Source of the DNA: Lachnospiraceae bacterium NC2004
GTDB taxonomy: Bacteria > Bacillota > Clostridia > Lachnospirales > Lachnospiraceae
Reading direction: 5' to 3'
Length of the DNA stretch: 64,000 bases
NCBI GenBank assembly: GCA_000621905.1
Contig: JHXB01000001.1
Location: 1 to 64,000, forward strand
The first letter of the stretch is position 1, and each line of letters starts with the position of its first letter. The position numbers and the translations under genes were made by a program. The notes under the pieces are model-generated. The model was not told the origin of the DNA, did not search any database, and saw nothing but the letters and a program-made list of their open reading frames with translations. Positions 14,820 to 24,652 of this stretch are shown piece by piece.

Positions 14820-15896
14820 ATGGACGCACTTGATAGATTGCAGGATGTGGAAGGAAGATATGAAGTTATAATGGGTGAGATTTCTCAGCCTGAGGTGGTT
14901 AATGACACCGATCGTTACACCAAGCTTATGAAGGAGCAGGCTGATTTAGAGCCTATTGTTACTAAGTATCAGGAGTACAAGAAGGCGCAGGAGACGATTG
15001 AGGACAGTCTTGCTATGCTTGAAGAAGAGTCGGACGAAGATATGAAGGAGATGCTTAAGGAGGAATTAAGCACTGCAAGAGAAGATGTGACAAGACTTGA
15101 GGACGAGCTTAAAGTCTTACTTCTTCCTAAGGATCCTAATGATGACAAGAATATATTTGTCGAGATAAGAGCGGGTGCCGGCGGTGATGAGGCTGCTTTA
15201 TTTGCCGGTGAGATTGCTAAGATGTATCAGAGCTATGCGTCTAAGAATCACTGGAAAGCACAGACTATTTCATTTAGTGAAAATGGTATCGGTGGCTTTA
15301 AGGAACTTGTATTTACAGTTAACGGTAACAGCGTGTATTCTAAAATGAAGTACGAGAGTGGAGTGCACAGAGTTCAGCGTATTCCACAGACTGAGTCACA
15401 GGGTAGAATCCATACTTCTACTGTCACAGTTGCTATTATGCCTGAGGCAGAGGATGTTGATGTAGATATTGATATGAATGATGTCAGAATTGATGTGTTC
15501 AGGGCGTCAGGTAACGGTGGCCAGTGTGTCAATACCACTGATTCCGCTGTTCGTATCACCCATATACCGACCGGTATAGTGGTTTCGTGTCAGGATGAGA
15601 AGTCACAGATTAAGAATAAAGAGAAGGGTATGAAGGTTCTTAGATCTCGTATTCTTGATATGCGTATGCAGGAGAAGCAGTCTAAGGAAGCTGCTGAGAG
15701 AAAGAGTCAGGTTGGTACCGGTGACAGAGCAGAGAAGATCAGAACTTATAACTTCCCACAGGGACGAGTTACCGATCATAGAATTAAGTTTACATCTCAT
15801 AGACTCGATGCTATTCTAGGCGGAGATTTAGATGAGATTATTGATGCGCTTATTGCGGCAGATCAGGCCGCTAAGTTAGCTAATCTCGAGAATTAA
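14820..15896 (+). CDS. prfA: peptide chain release factor 1
   Basis: A 358-residue class I release factor that reads UAA and UAG. The peptidyl-transfer motif G233-G234-Q235 lies in [11 protein letters not shown]. The codon-recognition tripeptide in [17 protein letters not shown] is PQT, within the PxT pattern of RF1. An N-terminal coiled-coil region (1-105) is followed by the core domains. ATG 14820 follows TGGAGGTAT. Its methylating enzyme PrmC is encoded upstream. Confidence 0.95.
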   Translation: MDALDRLQDVEGRYEVIMGEISQPEVVNDTDRYTKLMKEQADLEPIVTKYQEYKKAQETIEDSLAMLEEESDEDMKEMLKEELSTAREDVTRLEDELKVLLLPKDPNDDKNIFVEIRAGAGGDEAALFAGEIAKMYQSYASKNHWKAQTISFSENGIGGFKELVFTVNGNSVYSKMKYESGVHRVQRIPQTESQGRIHTSTVTVAIMPEAEDVDVDIDMNDVRIDVFRASGNGGQCVNTTDSAVRITHIPTGIVVSCQDEKSQIKNKEKGMKVLRSRILDMRMQEKQSKEAAERKSQVGTGDRAEKIRTYNFPQGRVTDHRIKFTSHRLDAILGGDLDEIIDALIAADQAAKLANLEN

Positions 15897-15924
15897 GGAG
15901 CGTAGGTGAAATCTTTAAGAATAG

Positions 15925-15953
15925 TTGACTATTCTTGATAAAAATATTATAAT
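15925..15953 (+). promoter_or_regulatory. aspS promoter
   Basis: TTGACT (15925-15930), 17-base spacer, TATAAT (15948-15953), in the 95-base gap between prfA and aspS. aspS can therefore be transcribed on its own. Confidence 0.75.
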
Positions 15954-15991
15954 ATATTGCGATTTTGCTATAGTTTAAGAGGAGATTTGTT

Positions 15992-17743
15992 ATGGATTAT
16001 GCTAATGTTTTTAGAAACAGACTATTAAATGAGATTTCTGAGGGAGATGTCGGAAGAGAGATTCGCGTCTCAGGATGGATTGAGAACATCAGAGATCATG
16101 GTGGAGTTTCATTTATCGACCTTAGAGACATGTATGGAGTTTTGCAGGTTGTCATGAGAGATACCACCCTTCTTGACGGACTCTCTAAAGAGGACTGTAT
16201 CTCAATTGAAGGTGTTATTGAACACAGAGACGAGGAGACATACAATCCTAAGATTCCTACAGGTACAATCGAGCTTGAGGCTAAGAAGGTTGACCTTCTT
16301 GGTAAGGTATATAAGCAGCTTCCTTTCGAGATTGTTACTTCTAAAGAGGTAAGAGAGGATGTGCGTCTTAAGTACAGATACTTAGATATGAGAAACCGCA
16401 AGGTTTTAGATAATATGATATTCAGAAGCGAAGTTATCACTTATCTTCGTCAGAAGATGACTGAGATGGGATTCTTAGAGATGCAGACCCCTATTCTTTG
16501 TGCTTCTTCACCTGAGGGAGCAAGAGATTATATTGTTCCTAGCCGTAAGTTCAAGGGCAAGTTCTATGCTCTTCCACAGGCTCCTCAGCAGTATAAGCAG
16601 CTCCTTATGGTTTCAGGTATTGATAAGTATTTCCAGATTGCACCATGTTTCAGAGATGAAGACGCAAGAGCAGACAGAAGTCCGGGTGAGTTCTATCAGC
16701 TTGACTTTGAGATGGCATTTGCAACACAGGAAGATGTATTCAAGGTTGGAGAGGAAGTTCTTTCTGCTGCATTTAAGAAGTTTGCACCTGAGGGAGCTTT
16801 AGTTACAGAGGCTCCATATCCAATCATCAGTTATAAAGAGGCTATGCTTAAGTATGGTACAGATAAGCCTGATCTTCGTAATCCTCTTGAGATTATCGAT
16901 GTTACTGAGTTCTTCTCAAGATGTACATTCAAGCCTTTCCACGGCAAGACTGTAAGAGCTATCAATGTTCATGCCAAGCTTTCTAAAGGTCAGCATGAGA
17001 AATTACTTAAGTTCGCTCAAGGAATTGGTATGGGCGGACTTGGTTACCTTGAGATATTAGAGGATATGACTTATAAAGGACCTATCGATAAGTTTATTCC
17101 TGATGATATGAAGACTGAGATTGCAGATCTTGCAGGCCTTAAGGCAGGCGATACCATTTTCTTTATCGCAGATAAGGAAGAGCTTGCTAATATTTACGCA
17201 GGTCAGATTAGAAATGAGCTTGGTTCAAGACTTGATCTTATTGAGAAGAATGCATATCGTTTCTGCTACATTAACGACTTCCCAATGTATGAGTATGACA
17301 AGGAACTTAAGCAGTACATATTTACTCACAATCCGTTCTCAATGCCTCAGGGTGGCTTAGATGCTCTTAATAACGAGAAGCCTGAAGATATTCTTGCATA
17401 CCAGTACGATATCGTATGTAACGGTGTTGAGCTTTCATCGGGTGCGGTTCGTAACCACAATCTTGATATTATGGTTAAGGCTTTTGAGATTGCAGGCTAT
17501 ACTGAGGATGATCTTAAGGAGAAGTTTGGTGCGCTTTACAATGCATTCCAGTATGGTGCGCCTCCACATGCAGGTATGGCTCCTGGAGTTGATCGTATGA
17601 TTATGCTTCTTCGTAATGAGGAGAATATTCGTGAGGTTATTCCATTCCCTATGAATGGTAATGCACAGGATCTTATGTGCGGTGCTCCTAACGAAGTTAG
17701 CGAGATGCAGCTTAGAGAAGTTCATATCAAGGTTAGAGATTAA
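15992..17743 (+). CDS. aspS: aspartyl-tRNA synthetase
   Basis: A 583-residue class II synthetase that charges tRNA-Asp in the cytosol. An N-terminal OB anticodon-binding domain (VSGWIENIRDHGGVSFIDLRD) is followed by motif 2 (FRDEDARADRSPGEFYQLDFEM), a bacterial GAD insertion domain (about 285-420) and motif 3 (GMAPGVDRMIMLLRNEENIREVIPFP). Length and the GAD domain mark the bacterial type. AAGAGGAGA precedes ATG 15992. Confidence 0.95.
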   Translation: MDYANVFRNRLLNEISEGDVGREIRVSGWIENIRDHGGVSFIDLRDMYGVLQVVMRDTTLLDGLSKEDCISIEGVIEHRDEETYNPKIPTGTIELEAKKVDLLGKVYKQLPFEIVTSKEVREDVRLKYRYLDMRNRKVLDNMIFRSEVITYLRQKMTEMGFLEMQTPILCASSPEGARDYIVPSRKFKGKFYALPQAPQQYKQLLMVSGIDKYFQIAPCFRDEDARADRSPGEFYQLDFEMAFATQEDVFKVGEEVLSAAFKKFAPEGALVTEAPYPIISYKEAMLKYGTDKPDLRNPLEIIDVTEFFSRCTFKPFHGKTVRAINVHAKLSKGQHEKLLKFAQGIGMGGLGYLEILEDMTYKGPIDKFIPDDMKTEIADLAGLKAGDTIFFIADKEELANIYAGQIRNELGSRLDLIEKNAYRFCYINDFPMYEYDKELKQYIFTHNPFSMPQGGLDALNNEKPEDILAYQYDIVCNGVELSSGAVRNHNLDIMVKAFEIAGYTEDDLKEKFGALYNAFQYGAPPHAGMAPGVDRMIMLLRNEENIREVIPFPMNGNAQDLMCGAPNEVSEMQLREVHIKVRD

Positions 17744-17749
17744 TATATC

Positions 17750-17772
17750 GGGCAGGTTTATCCTGCCCTTTT
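17750..17772 (+). terminator. terminator after aspS
   Basis: GGGCAGG-TTTAT-CCTGCCC (17750-17768) followed by TTTTC. It overlaps the leader of the next gene, whose ribosome binding site follows at once. Confidence 0.8.
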
Positions 17773-17791
17773 CTTATAAGGAGGAAGTAGT

Positions 17792-19060
17792 ATGAAGAGT
17801 TTAAAGAGAGTTGTTGCACTTGTTTTGGCATTTGCGCTTGCATTTAATATCTTAAGCGGTTCAGATATTAAGTCAAATGCTGTTAAGTTATCCGCTAAGA
17901 CGGTTACGGTAAATGTAGGAGACACCGTTAAGATTACTCTTAAAGGCGCTAAGAAGAAAGTTAAGTGGAGTCTTAGCAACAAGAAGGCTTCGTTCAAGTC
18001 TAAATCCAAGAAGAAGTGTGCGGTTATTGCCAAGAAGCCGGGCAATGTCAAGCTGATTGCCAAGGTAGGTAAGAAGAAATATATTACGAGAATTACTATT
18101 GTTTCTGAATCAACTAATGTTACAGAAGATATACCATCTTCAGAATCAGACAGTACCGAGATAAAAGCAACCGAGAATGATGAGGTTTATAAGAACACCG
18201 AGGCACTAGATTCCGGAACTACACAGGTTCCATCAGCAGGTACAACACAGAATCCGGCATCAGGTACTACTGAGGCTATATCTGACGGAACTACACAGAT
18301 GCCTGGTGCAGGCACAACTGAAAAGCCTAATCAGAATACCGAGGCAACAACTACCACTGTGCCTCCAACTACTGCTTCAGGGAGTACAACAGAAGTGATA
18401 GTTAACGGAACTACCGAGTCCGCAGGTGATTACTCACTCGAGAAGGCACATAAGGGGCAGGCTACATTTTATGATAGAGCGTCAACAGGCGCTGCCAACT
18501 TAGATTCTTATGAGGAGAAATACTTAACAACAGCAATGTATGAGGGTGACTACCTTAACAATATGGCGGGAGCATATTTAGAGGTTACCGATAAGGATGG
18601 AGATGTTGTTAGAGTTATGGTAACTGATATTCTTCCGTATGCTGAAGGTAAGTCAGGCAATCTTGACCTTTCAAGAAAAGCGTTTAAGTCCATTGAACCT
18701 GAAGTTACTGGAAGAATGAATATAAGCTGGAGGATTATAGCTCTTCCAACGGATGAACCGATAAGTTACGTGTTTAAACCAACCAGTACTAAATGGTGGG
18801 CTGAGGTTCAGGTAAGAAACCACAGATACCCTATTAAGTCATTAGAATACCTCGATAAGACTACAGGCAAGTACAAGTCACTCGAGAGAAAGAGTTACAA
18901 TTACTTTGCAGCTCCTAACGGCATGGGAGAGGGACCTTACACATTCAGGGTAACCGATATATATGGCAGACAGCTTATAGACGAGAATATAGCCATTAAT
19001 ACCAATGAGAAAGAGATTAAGGGTAAGGCTAACTTCCCGTATATATCAGTTGCGTATTAA
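17792..19060 (+). CDS. secreted expansin-like protein with Ig-like domain and Thr-rich linker
   Basis: A 422-residue exported protein. A signal peptide (1-about 29, LVLAFALAFNILSG) precedes a Lys-rich Ig-like/BIG2-type domain (about 32-105, TVTVNVGDTVKITLKG, KKVKWSLSNKKASF). A repetitive Thr/Gly/Ser/Pro linker follows (about 110-215, with GTTQ and GTTE repeats). The C-terminal 200 residues resemble bacterial expansins: GQATFYDRASTGAANLDS, the Asp in VMVTDILPYAEGKSGNLDLS and the second domain with TKWWAEVQVRNHRYPIKSLEY. Expansins loosen cellulose/pectin networks without cutting them. GGAGG precedes ATG 17792. The assignment rests on motif order and is fairly strong. Confidence 0.8.
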   Translation: MKSLKRVVALVLAFALAFNILSGSDIKSNAVKLSAKTVTVNVGDTVKITLKGAKKKVKWSLSNKKASFKSKSKKKCAVIAKKPGNVKLIAKVGKKKYITRITIVSESTNVTEDIPSSESDSTEIKATENDEVYKNTEALDSGTTQVPSAGTTQNPASGTTEAISDGTTQMPGAGTTEKPNQNTEATTTTVPPTTASGSTTEVIVNGTTESAGDYSLEKAHKGQATFYDRASTGAANLDSYEEKYLTTAMYEGDYLNNMAGAYLEVTDKDGDVVRVMVTDILPYAEGKSGNLDLSRKAFKSIEPEVTGRMNISWRIIALPTDEPISYVFKPTSTKWWAEVQVRNHRYPIKSLEYLDKTTGKYKSLERKSYNYFAAPNGMGEGPYTFRVTDIYGRQLIDENIAINTNEKEIKGKANFPYISVAY

Positions 19061-19082
19061 TGAAATAAGTGATTATACGATT

Positions 19083-19108
19083 AAGGCGGGATTTCCCCCG
19101 CCTTTTTT
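19083..19108 (+). terminator. terminator after the expansin-like gene
   Basis: AAGGCGGG at 19083-19090 pairs with CCCGCCTT at 19097-19104 and is followed by a T run. Confidence 0.9.
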
Positions 19109-19190
19109 AATTACATGTAGCACTCATTTGCCATTTGTGATATACTTTTTTATGTATACATACTCATTTGCATGCCGGAGGTGATGTCTT

Positions 19191-21275
19191 ATGAAACATA
19201 TAGGGGGTAATGATGATTCTTGGGGACCGCTTGATGAGGTGAACGGTTTCCAGATAAGACCCGGATATTACAACATGTATGGAACTATGGAGGTCAGCGG
19301 AGGAGTCAATTTTACGATTCACTCACATGGTGCGACCTACTGTGAACTGTGCTTGTTTAGAAGGACGGAAGATGAGCCATTTGCGATATTGCCCTTCCCG
19401 GATAGTTATCGCATAGGTAATGTGTGGTCAATGATAGTGTTTGGACTTGATATTGAGAATTTTGAGTATGCATACAGACTTGATGGACCTTATGATGAAG
19501 AAAAGGGACTTTTGTTTGACAAGGACAAGTTTATATTGGATCCATACTCTAAGGCTGTTACCGGTCAGAGCGTATGGGGCGAGAAAGCAGCGGAAGGTTC
19601 TTTTTATAAGGCTAGAGTTGTAAGGGATACGTTTGACTGGGGTAACTTTATTCAGCCGCTTATCCCTATGGAAGATTTAATAATATACGAGATGCATGTC
19701 AGGGGCTTTACTAAGGACGAGTCCTCAGGGGTTGAGCATCCCGGTACATTTGATGGAATAAGAGAGCGTATTCCGTATCTTAAGGAACTTGGAGTTAACG
19801 CTGTTGAGCTTATGCCTATCTTTGAGTTTGATGAGATGGCAGACAAGCGTGTGGTCGGCAATCATGAGGTTATGAATTACTGGGGATACAATACAGTGTG
19901 CTTCTTTGCACCTAATACAAGTTATACAGCAAGTCTCGAATATAACAGAGAGGGTACGGAGCTTAAGAGGGTTATTAAGGAGCTTAATGCCAACGGAATA
20001 GAGGTTATCTTGGATGTGGTGTTTAACCATACTGCCGAGGGTAATGAAGAGGGACCTTTCTTCTCGTTTAAGGGCTTAGACAATAACATTTACTATATGC
20101 TTACGCCTGATGGTAAGTATTACAATTTCAGTGGATGTGGTAATACGGTCAACTGTAACCATCCTATAGTCCAGCAGATGATTTTAGACTGCTTAAGATA
20201 CTGGGTAACCACATACAGGGTTGACGGTTTCAGGTTCGATCTTGCATCCATTTTGGGTAGAAATGAAGACGGTTCGCCTATGTCTTCTCCACCGCTTTTG
20301 CAGTCGCTTGCATTTGACCCGATATTGGGACAGGTCAAACTTATCGCAGAGGCATGGGATGCAGGCGGTTTGTATCAGGTTGGTAGTTTCCCTGCCTGGA
20401 ACAGATGGGCTGAGTGGAACGGCAGATATAGAGACGATATGCGTCGCTTCCTTAAAGGAGATGATGGACTCACTAAGGCAGCGGGTATCAGAATGATTGG
20501 TTCGCCTGATCTTTATCCGCATGAGCAGAGAGGTAAGAATGCTTCAATCAATTTTCTTGACTGTCATGATGGTTTTACTCTTTACGATATGTACGCGTAT
20601 AGCGAGAAGCATAACGACGCTAACGGCTGGGACAACACAGACGGTGCTAACGATAATAACAGTTGGAACTGTGGAATAGAGGGCGAGACGGATGATGAGG
20701 AGATTATCGAGCTTAGAAAGAAGCTATGCAGAAATGCATTTGCAGCGCTTATGCTCTCTAGAGGTACGCCAATGTTTTACGCCGGCGATGAGTTTTTGAA
20801 TACGCAGTTTGGTAACAATAATGCATACTGTCAGGACAATGAGATTTCTTGGCTTGACTGGACTCTTCTTAAGAAGAACAGGGATATGTATGAATTTACC
20901 AAGCATATGATAGAGTTTAGAAAGCGCCATGCAGTCATCAGAAAGGACAGTAATCCTTGCTCCCTTCATTTTCCTTTTATGAGTATTCATTCTCATATTC
21001 CTTGGGATGAGGATATATGTGATGACAGAAGAGTATTGGGCGTTATGTATGCCGGTCGCAATTCTAAGGGAGGCAAGGATGATATAGTATTTGTTGCGAT
21101 TAACGCACATTGGGAGAATCAAGAGATAGAGCTTCCTGATCTTTTAGGTAAATGGAAGTGGAGAGAGGTTATTGATACTTCCACTGCCAAATACAAGGTT
21201 AACAAGATGGTTCCTAAGAACAGAAAAGTTACATTAGAAGCTAGGAGTCTTGTTGTGTTTGTCAACGATAAATAG
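19191..21275 (+). CDS. glgX: glycogen debranching enzyme (GlgX/isoamylase type, GH13)
   Basis: A 694-residue alpha-1,6-glucosidase that removes branches from glycogen or starch. An N-terminal CBM48-like domain (FQIRPGYYNMYGTMEVSGG) is followed by the GH13 barrel with catalytic D350 (RVDGFRFDLAS), E387 (LIAEAWDAGG) and D460 (FLDCHDGFTLYDMY). The GlgX-type segment ANDNNSWNCGIEG and the NHTAEGNEEGP region are present. There is no signal peptide, so it is cytosolic and likely acts on stored glycogen. GGAGGTGAT precedes ATG 19191. The next gene follows after 8 bases. No other glycogen genes lie nearby. Confidence 0.9.
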   Translation: MKHIGGNDDSWGPLDEVNGFQIRPGYYNMYGTMEVSGGVNFTIHSHGATYCELCLFRRTEDEPFAILPFPDSYRIGNVWSMIVFGLDIENFEYAYRLDGPYDEEKGLLFDKDKFILDPYSKAVTGQSVWGEKAAEGSFYKARVVRDTFDWGNFIQPLIPMEDLIIYEMHVRGFTKDESSGVEHPGTFDGIRERIPYLKELGVNAVELMPIFEFDEMADKRVVGNHEVMNYWGYNTVCFFAPNTSYTASLEYNREGTELKRVIKELNANGIEVILDVVFNHTAEGNEEGPFFSFKGLDNNIYYMLTPDGKYYNFSGCGNTVNCNHPIVQQMILDCLRYWVTTYRVDGFRFDLASILGRNEDGSPMSSPPLLQSLAFDPILGQVKLIAEAWDAGGLYQVGSFPAWNRWAEWNGRYRDDMRRFLKGDDGLTKAAGIRMIGSPDLYPHEQRGKNASINFLDCHDGFTLYDMYAYSEKHNDANGWDNTDGANDNNSWNCGIEGETDDEEIIELRKKLCRNAFAALMLSRGTPMFYAGDEFLNTQFGNNNAYCQDNEISWLDWTLLKKNRDMYEFTKHMIEFRKRHAVIRKDSNPCSLHFPFMSIHSHIPWDEDICDDRRVLGVMYAGRNSKGGKDDIVFVAINAHWENQEIELPDLLGKWKWREVIDTSTAKYKVNKMVPKNRKVTLEARSLVVFVNDK

Positions 21276-21283
21276 GAGAAGTT

Positions 21284-22144
21284 ATGGGATTATTACCGCA
21301 GATTAAAGTGTTAACTATTCAGGATATATCCTGCACCGGAAGATGTTCAATCACTGTTGCTCTTCCGATGCTTTCGGCTTGCGGATTCAACACCAGTGTT
21401 GTTCCTACATCCGTTTTGTCTACACATACGGGTGGTTTCGACGGGTATCATCATAGAGATCTGACCGGTGACATGGACGAGATTCTTAATCACTGGAAGA
21501 CACTTAATCTTAAATTTGATGCGATTTATGTGGGTTTCTTGGCAAATGAAGGCCAGGTTGACAGCTGCATAAAGTTTATAGAGGAGCTTAAAGGCCCTCA
21601 CACAGTAGTGTTTGTTGATCCTGCGATGGCTGATGAAGGGGAGTTGTACTCACTTTTAAGCCCGAATTTTCCAAATGCCATGAGAAGGCTCGTAAAGTAT
21701 GCAGATCTTATCTGTCCTAATATGACTGAGGCATACATGCTTCTCGGAGAGCAATACAGTGAAGGACCGTACACCAACGAAGAGATAGAGTCTATGGCAT
21801 CAATGCTTGCTGATATTTCAGATGCCGACGTTGTAATTACGGGAGTCGAGAACTTTGAAGGCGGAACAGGGGCGGCATCATTTGACCATAGATCCAAAGC
21901 TTTTCACACATACAAGAGTAAGAAGATACCTGGAGTCTACTACGGTACCGGAGATGTGTTTATGTGTACTCTTATAGGTGGTATGCTTAATGCAATGTCT
22001 ATGGAGTATTCTATTGAGATTGCGTGTGAATTTGTGGTTGACTGTATCGAGAGAACTTCAGCGCTTGAGTCGGATTACAGATACGGGGTGGATTTTGAGA
22101 GAGGTATTCCATTGCTTTTACATCTATTAAAGATTACAGAATAA
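21284..22144 (+). CDS. pyridoxal/pyridoxamine kinase-like protein
   Basis: A 286-residue PfkB/PdxK-type kinase that would phosphorylate B6 vitamers for PLP salvage. Diagnostic segments are QDISCTGRCSITVALPML, VVPTSVLSTHTGGFDGYHH, the VDPAMADEG segment and the GTGDVF anion-hole/catalytic Asp motif near the C-terminus. Two PLP enzymes follow, which fits a cofactor role. AGGAGAAG precedes ATG 21284. Kinase subtype (PdxY versus PdxK) cannot be settled by eye. Confidence 0.85.
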   Translation: MGLLPQIKVLTIQDISCTGRCSITVALPMLSACGFNTSVVPTSVLSTHTGGFDGYHHRDLTGDMDEILNHWKTLNLKFDAIYVGFLANEGQVDSCIKFIEELKGPHTVVFVDPAMADEGELYSLLSPNFPNAMRRLVKYADLICPNMTEAYMLLGEQYSEGPYTNEEIESMASMLADISDADVVITGVENFEGGTGAASFDHRSKAFHTYKSKKIPGVYYGTGDVFMCTLIGGMLNAMSMEYSIEIACEFVVDCIERTSALESDYRYGVDFERGIPLLLHLLKITE

Positions 22145-22193
22145 TATTAGATGTACATCTAATTATATATAATTCGCTTGGAGGTTTATTGTT

Positions 22194-23384
22194 ATGTTAT
22201 CTAAAAAATATTCTAAAGTTGCCGGACAGAGTTCTGTTATCAGACAGATATTTGAGTATGGCAAGAAGAGAGCAGAAGTTGTCGGAGCGGACAATATTTT
22301 TGATTTCAGTATTGGCAATCCGTCAGTTCCTGCGCCGGGTTCAGTTAATGAGACTGCAATCAGAATTATGAATGAGAATGATCCATGTTTTGTTCATGGC
22401 TATCCAAGTGCTATCGGATATGATGACACAAGAGAGTCGATTGCAGGTAACCTTAACAGAAGATATGGCATGAATTATCACAAGAACAATATATTTATGA
22501 CCAATGGAGCTGCAGCTGCTATTTCTCTTTGCTTTAGAACAGTAACCGATTACGGTGTGGGCGATGAGATTATTGTAATTGCGCCATATTTCCCTGAGTA
22601 TAAGTGCTTTATTGAAGGCGCGGGCGTTAAGTGTGTTGAGTCGCAGGCTGACACCAAGGATTTTCAGATTGATTTTGATGATCTTTCATCTAAGATAAAT
22701 GAACACACAAGGGCAGTTATTATCAACAGTCCTAACAATCCAACGGGTGCTTGCTATTCTGAAGATACAATCAAGAAGCTTGCTTCGGTATTAGAGGAGG
22801 CTTCTAACAAGTATAAGAGAGCTATTTATATCATTTCAGATGAGCCATATAGAGAGATTGTTTTTGATGGATTTAATATTCCTTATGTTCCTAAATATTA
22901 CAAGAATACTTTGGTATGCTATTCTTACAGTAAGTCTTTATCTCTTCCCGGTGAGCGTATCGGATATATAGCATTTACCGATGATGCAGATGATAGTGAT
23001 ATCCTGCTTGGAACAATAGGTGCGGTTGCAAGAGAGATTAGTTATGTCGGAGTTCCTTCACTCTTCCAGATGGTTGTAAGAGACTGCGTTGATGAACTTG
23101 CTGATATTTCGATTTATGAGACTAACAAGAACCTTATATATAATGCTCTTAAGGACATTGGATATTCGGTTGTTGAGCCTAAGGGTACATTTTACATTTT
23201 CCCTAAATGTTTAGAGGATGATGCAAGCAGTTTCTGTGAAAAAGCTAAAGAATACGATCTTTTGATCGTTCCTTCGGATAGCTTCTCTATCAAGGGATAC
23301 TTCAGACTCAGCTACTGTGTTCCTACATCGAGGGTTGAGAGAGCTATACCGTTATTCGAGAGATTATATAAGGATTACAACTAG
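22194..23384 (+). CDS. PLP-dependent class I/II aminotransferase
   Basis: A 396-residue fold-type I aminotransferase. The substrate-binding segment is FSIGNPSVPAPGSV, with the PNNPTG motif in INSPNNPTGACYS. PLP contacts are SDEPYREIVFDG and the lysine of SYSKSLSLPGERIG, and the C-terminal Arg is in YFRLSYCVP. It resembles aspartate/aromatic aminotransferases of Clostridia; the amino acid used is not clear. GGAGG precedes ATG 22194 and the next gene, another aminotransferase, starts 9 bases after its stop. Confidence 0.85.
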   Translation: MLSKKYSKVAGQSSVIRQIFEYGKKRAEVVGADNIFDFSIGNPSVPAPGSVNETAIRIMNENDPCFVHGYPSAIGYDDTRESIAGNLNRRYGMNYHKNNIFMTNGAAAAISLCFRTVTDYGVGDEIIVIAPYFPEYKCFIEGAGVKCVESQADTKDFQIDFDDLSSKINEHTRAVIINSPNNPTGACYSEDTIKKLASVLEEASNKYKRAIYIISDEPYREIVFDGFNIPYVPKYYKNTLVCYSYSKSLSLPGERIGYIAFTDDADDSDILLGTIGAVAREISYVGVPSLFQMVVRDCVDELADISIYETNKNLIYNALKDIGYSVVEPKGTFYIFPKCLEDDASSFCEKAKEYDLLIVPSDSFSIKGYFRLSYCVPTSRVERAIPLFERLYKDYN

Positions 23385-23393
23385 GAGGCATAT

Positions 23394-24455
23394 ATGAAAG
23401 CGTGGGAAGCCAATATTAGACGAGTTACTCCGTATGTTCCGGGAGAGCAGCCTAAAAGCAAAGATGTGATTAAACTTAATACCAACGAGAATCCTTATCC
23501 TCCTTCACCTAGGGTTAAGGAAGCACTGTTAAATGTTGATGAATTAAGAAAATACCCTGATCCTAATGTATACGATTTGAGAAAAGCTTTGGCGGATTAT
23601 CATAAAATAGATATTAACAGGATGTTTGTCGGTGTGGGTTCCGACGATGTCCTTGCCAACATTTTCATAACTTTTTTTAACGGTGATAAGCCTGTATTGT
23701 TCCCGGATATCACCTATTCGTTTTATGATGTGTGGGCGAGCCTTTACAATATTCCATTCGAGCAGCCTAAGCTTGACGATAACTTTAGGATTGTTAAGGA
23801 AGATTATTATAAGCCTAACGGTGGTATTGTTATTGCCAACCCTAATGCTCCGACTGCAATAGCTGAGCCTATGTCATTTATTGAAGATATCGTAAAGAAC
23901 AACCAGGAATCAGTTGTGGTTGTTGACGAGGCTTATGTCGATTTTGGAGGTGAGAGTGCTCTTCCTCTTATCGATAAATATGACAACCTATTGGTTGTCA
24001 GAACTTTCTCTAAGTCAAGATCTTTAGCCGGAATGAGAATAGGTTATGTTATGGGACATGAGGATTTGATAGCTGCTCTTAATGACGTAAAGCAGTCAAT
24101 CAACTCTTACACTATGACAAGAGCGTCAATCGATGTGGGCGTTGCATCTGTTCTTGATGACGATTACTTTAGAGAATATGTAGCGAAGATTGTCAGCACA
24201 AGAGAAGCGTTCTCTAAAGAGATGAGAGAATTAGGTTTTACATTTGCAGATTCATCTGCCAACTTTATCTTTGCTAAACATAATAAAGCCAAGGCTGCTG
24301 ACATATATAATGCCGCCAAAGATAAAGGTATTTTTGTCAGATATTTTAACAAGCCAAGGATTGATAATTATCTAAGAATAACCATCGGAACCGACGAGGA
24401 GATGGACAAGTTTTTAGCATTTTTAAAAGAGTTCTTAACAACTTCCGGTTGTTAA
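23394..24455 (+). CDS. hisC: histidinol-phosphate aminotransferase
   Basis: A 353-residue aminotransferase of the HisC type, acting in histidine synthesis on imidazole-acetol phosphate. It has IKLNTNENPYPPSPRVKEAL, the PLP-Lys segment TFSKSRSLAGMRIGYV, DEAYVDFGGESA and the C-terminal YLRITIGTDEEMDKFL. No other his genes are nearby, so the gene stands apart from a histidine operon; some HisC relatives also transaminate aromatic or other amino acids. GGAGG precedes ATG 23394. Confidence 0.85.
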   Translation: MKAWEANIRRVTPYVPGEQPKSKDVIKLNTNENPYPPSPRVKEALLNVDELRKYPDPNVYDLRKALADYHKIDINRMFVGVGSDDVLANIFITFFNGDKPVLFPDITYSFYDVWASLYNIPFEQPKLDDNFRIVKEDYYKPNGGIVIANPNAPTAIAEPMSFIEDIVKNNQESVVVVDEAYVDFGGESALPLIDKYDNLLVVRTFSKSRSLAGMRIGYVMGHEDLIAALNDVKQSINSYTMTRASIDVGVASVLDDDYFREYVAKIVSTREAFSKEMRELGFTFADSSANFIFAKHNKAKAADIYNAAKDKGIFVRYFNKPRIDNYLRITIGTDEEMDKFLAFLKEFLTTSGC

Positions 24456-24485
24456 AAAGTACGAATTAATACGAATATAACATCT

Positions 24486-24531
24486 AAAAAGGTCGAATGA
24501 GGTCGAATTACTTCCGATTCGACCTTTTTTT
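24486..24531 (+). terminator. terminator after hisC
   Basis: AAAAAGGTCGAAT (24486-24498) pairs with ATTCGACCTTTTT (24517-24529) and is followed by more T. The loop contains a second GGTCGAAT, so an alternative stem can form. Confidence 0.85.
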
Positions 24532-24557
24532 GCGCTCAAAATACAACTAACAGGTTT

Positions 24558-24587
24558 TAGACAAATGCAGTCGCTATAACTTATAAT
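24558..24587 (+). promoter_or_regulatory. possible promoter of the DUF5688 gene
   Basis: TAGACA (24558-24563), 18-base spacer, TATAAT (24582-24587). The gene starts 66 bases downstream. Confidence 0.5.
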
Positions 24588-24652
24588 ATTAATAACGTAA
24601 CATGTTCGTTGAATGAAGCTTTGACGAAAGCGAATAAGACTTAAGGAGGACT

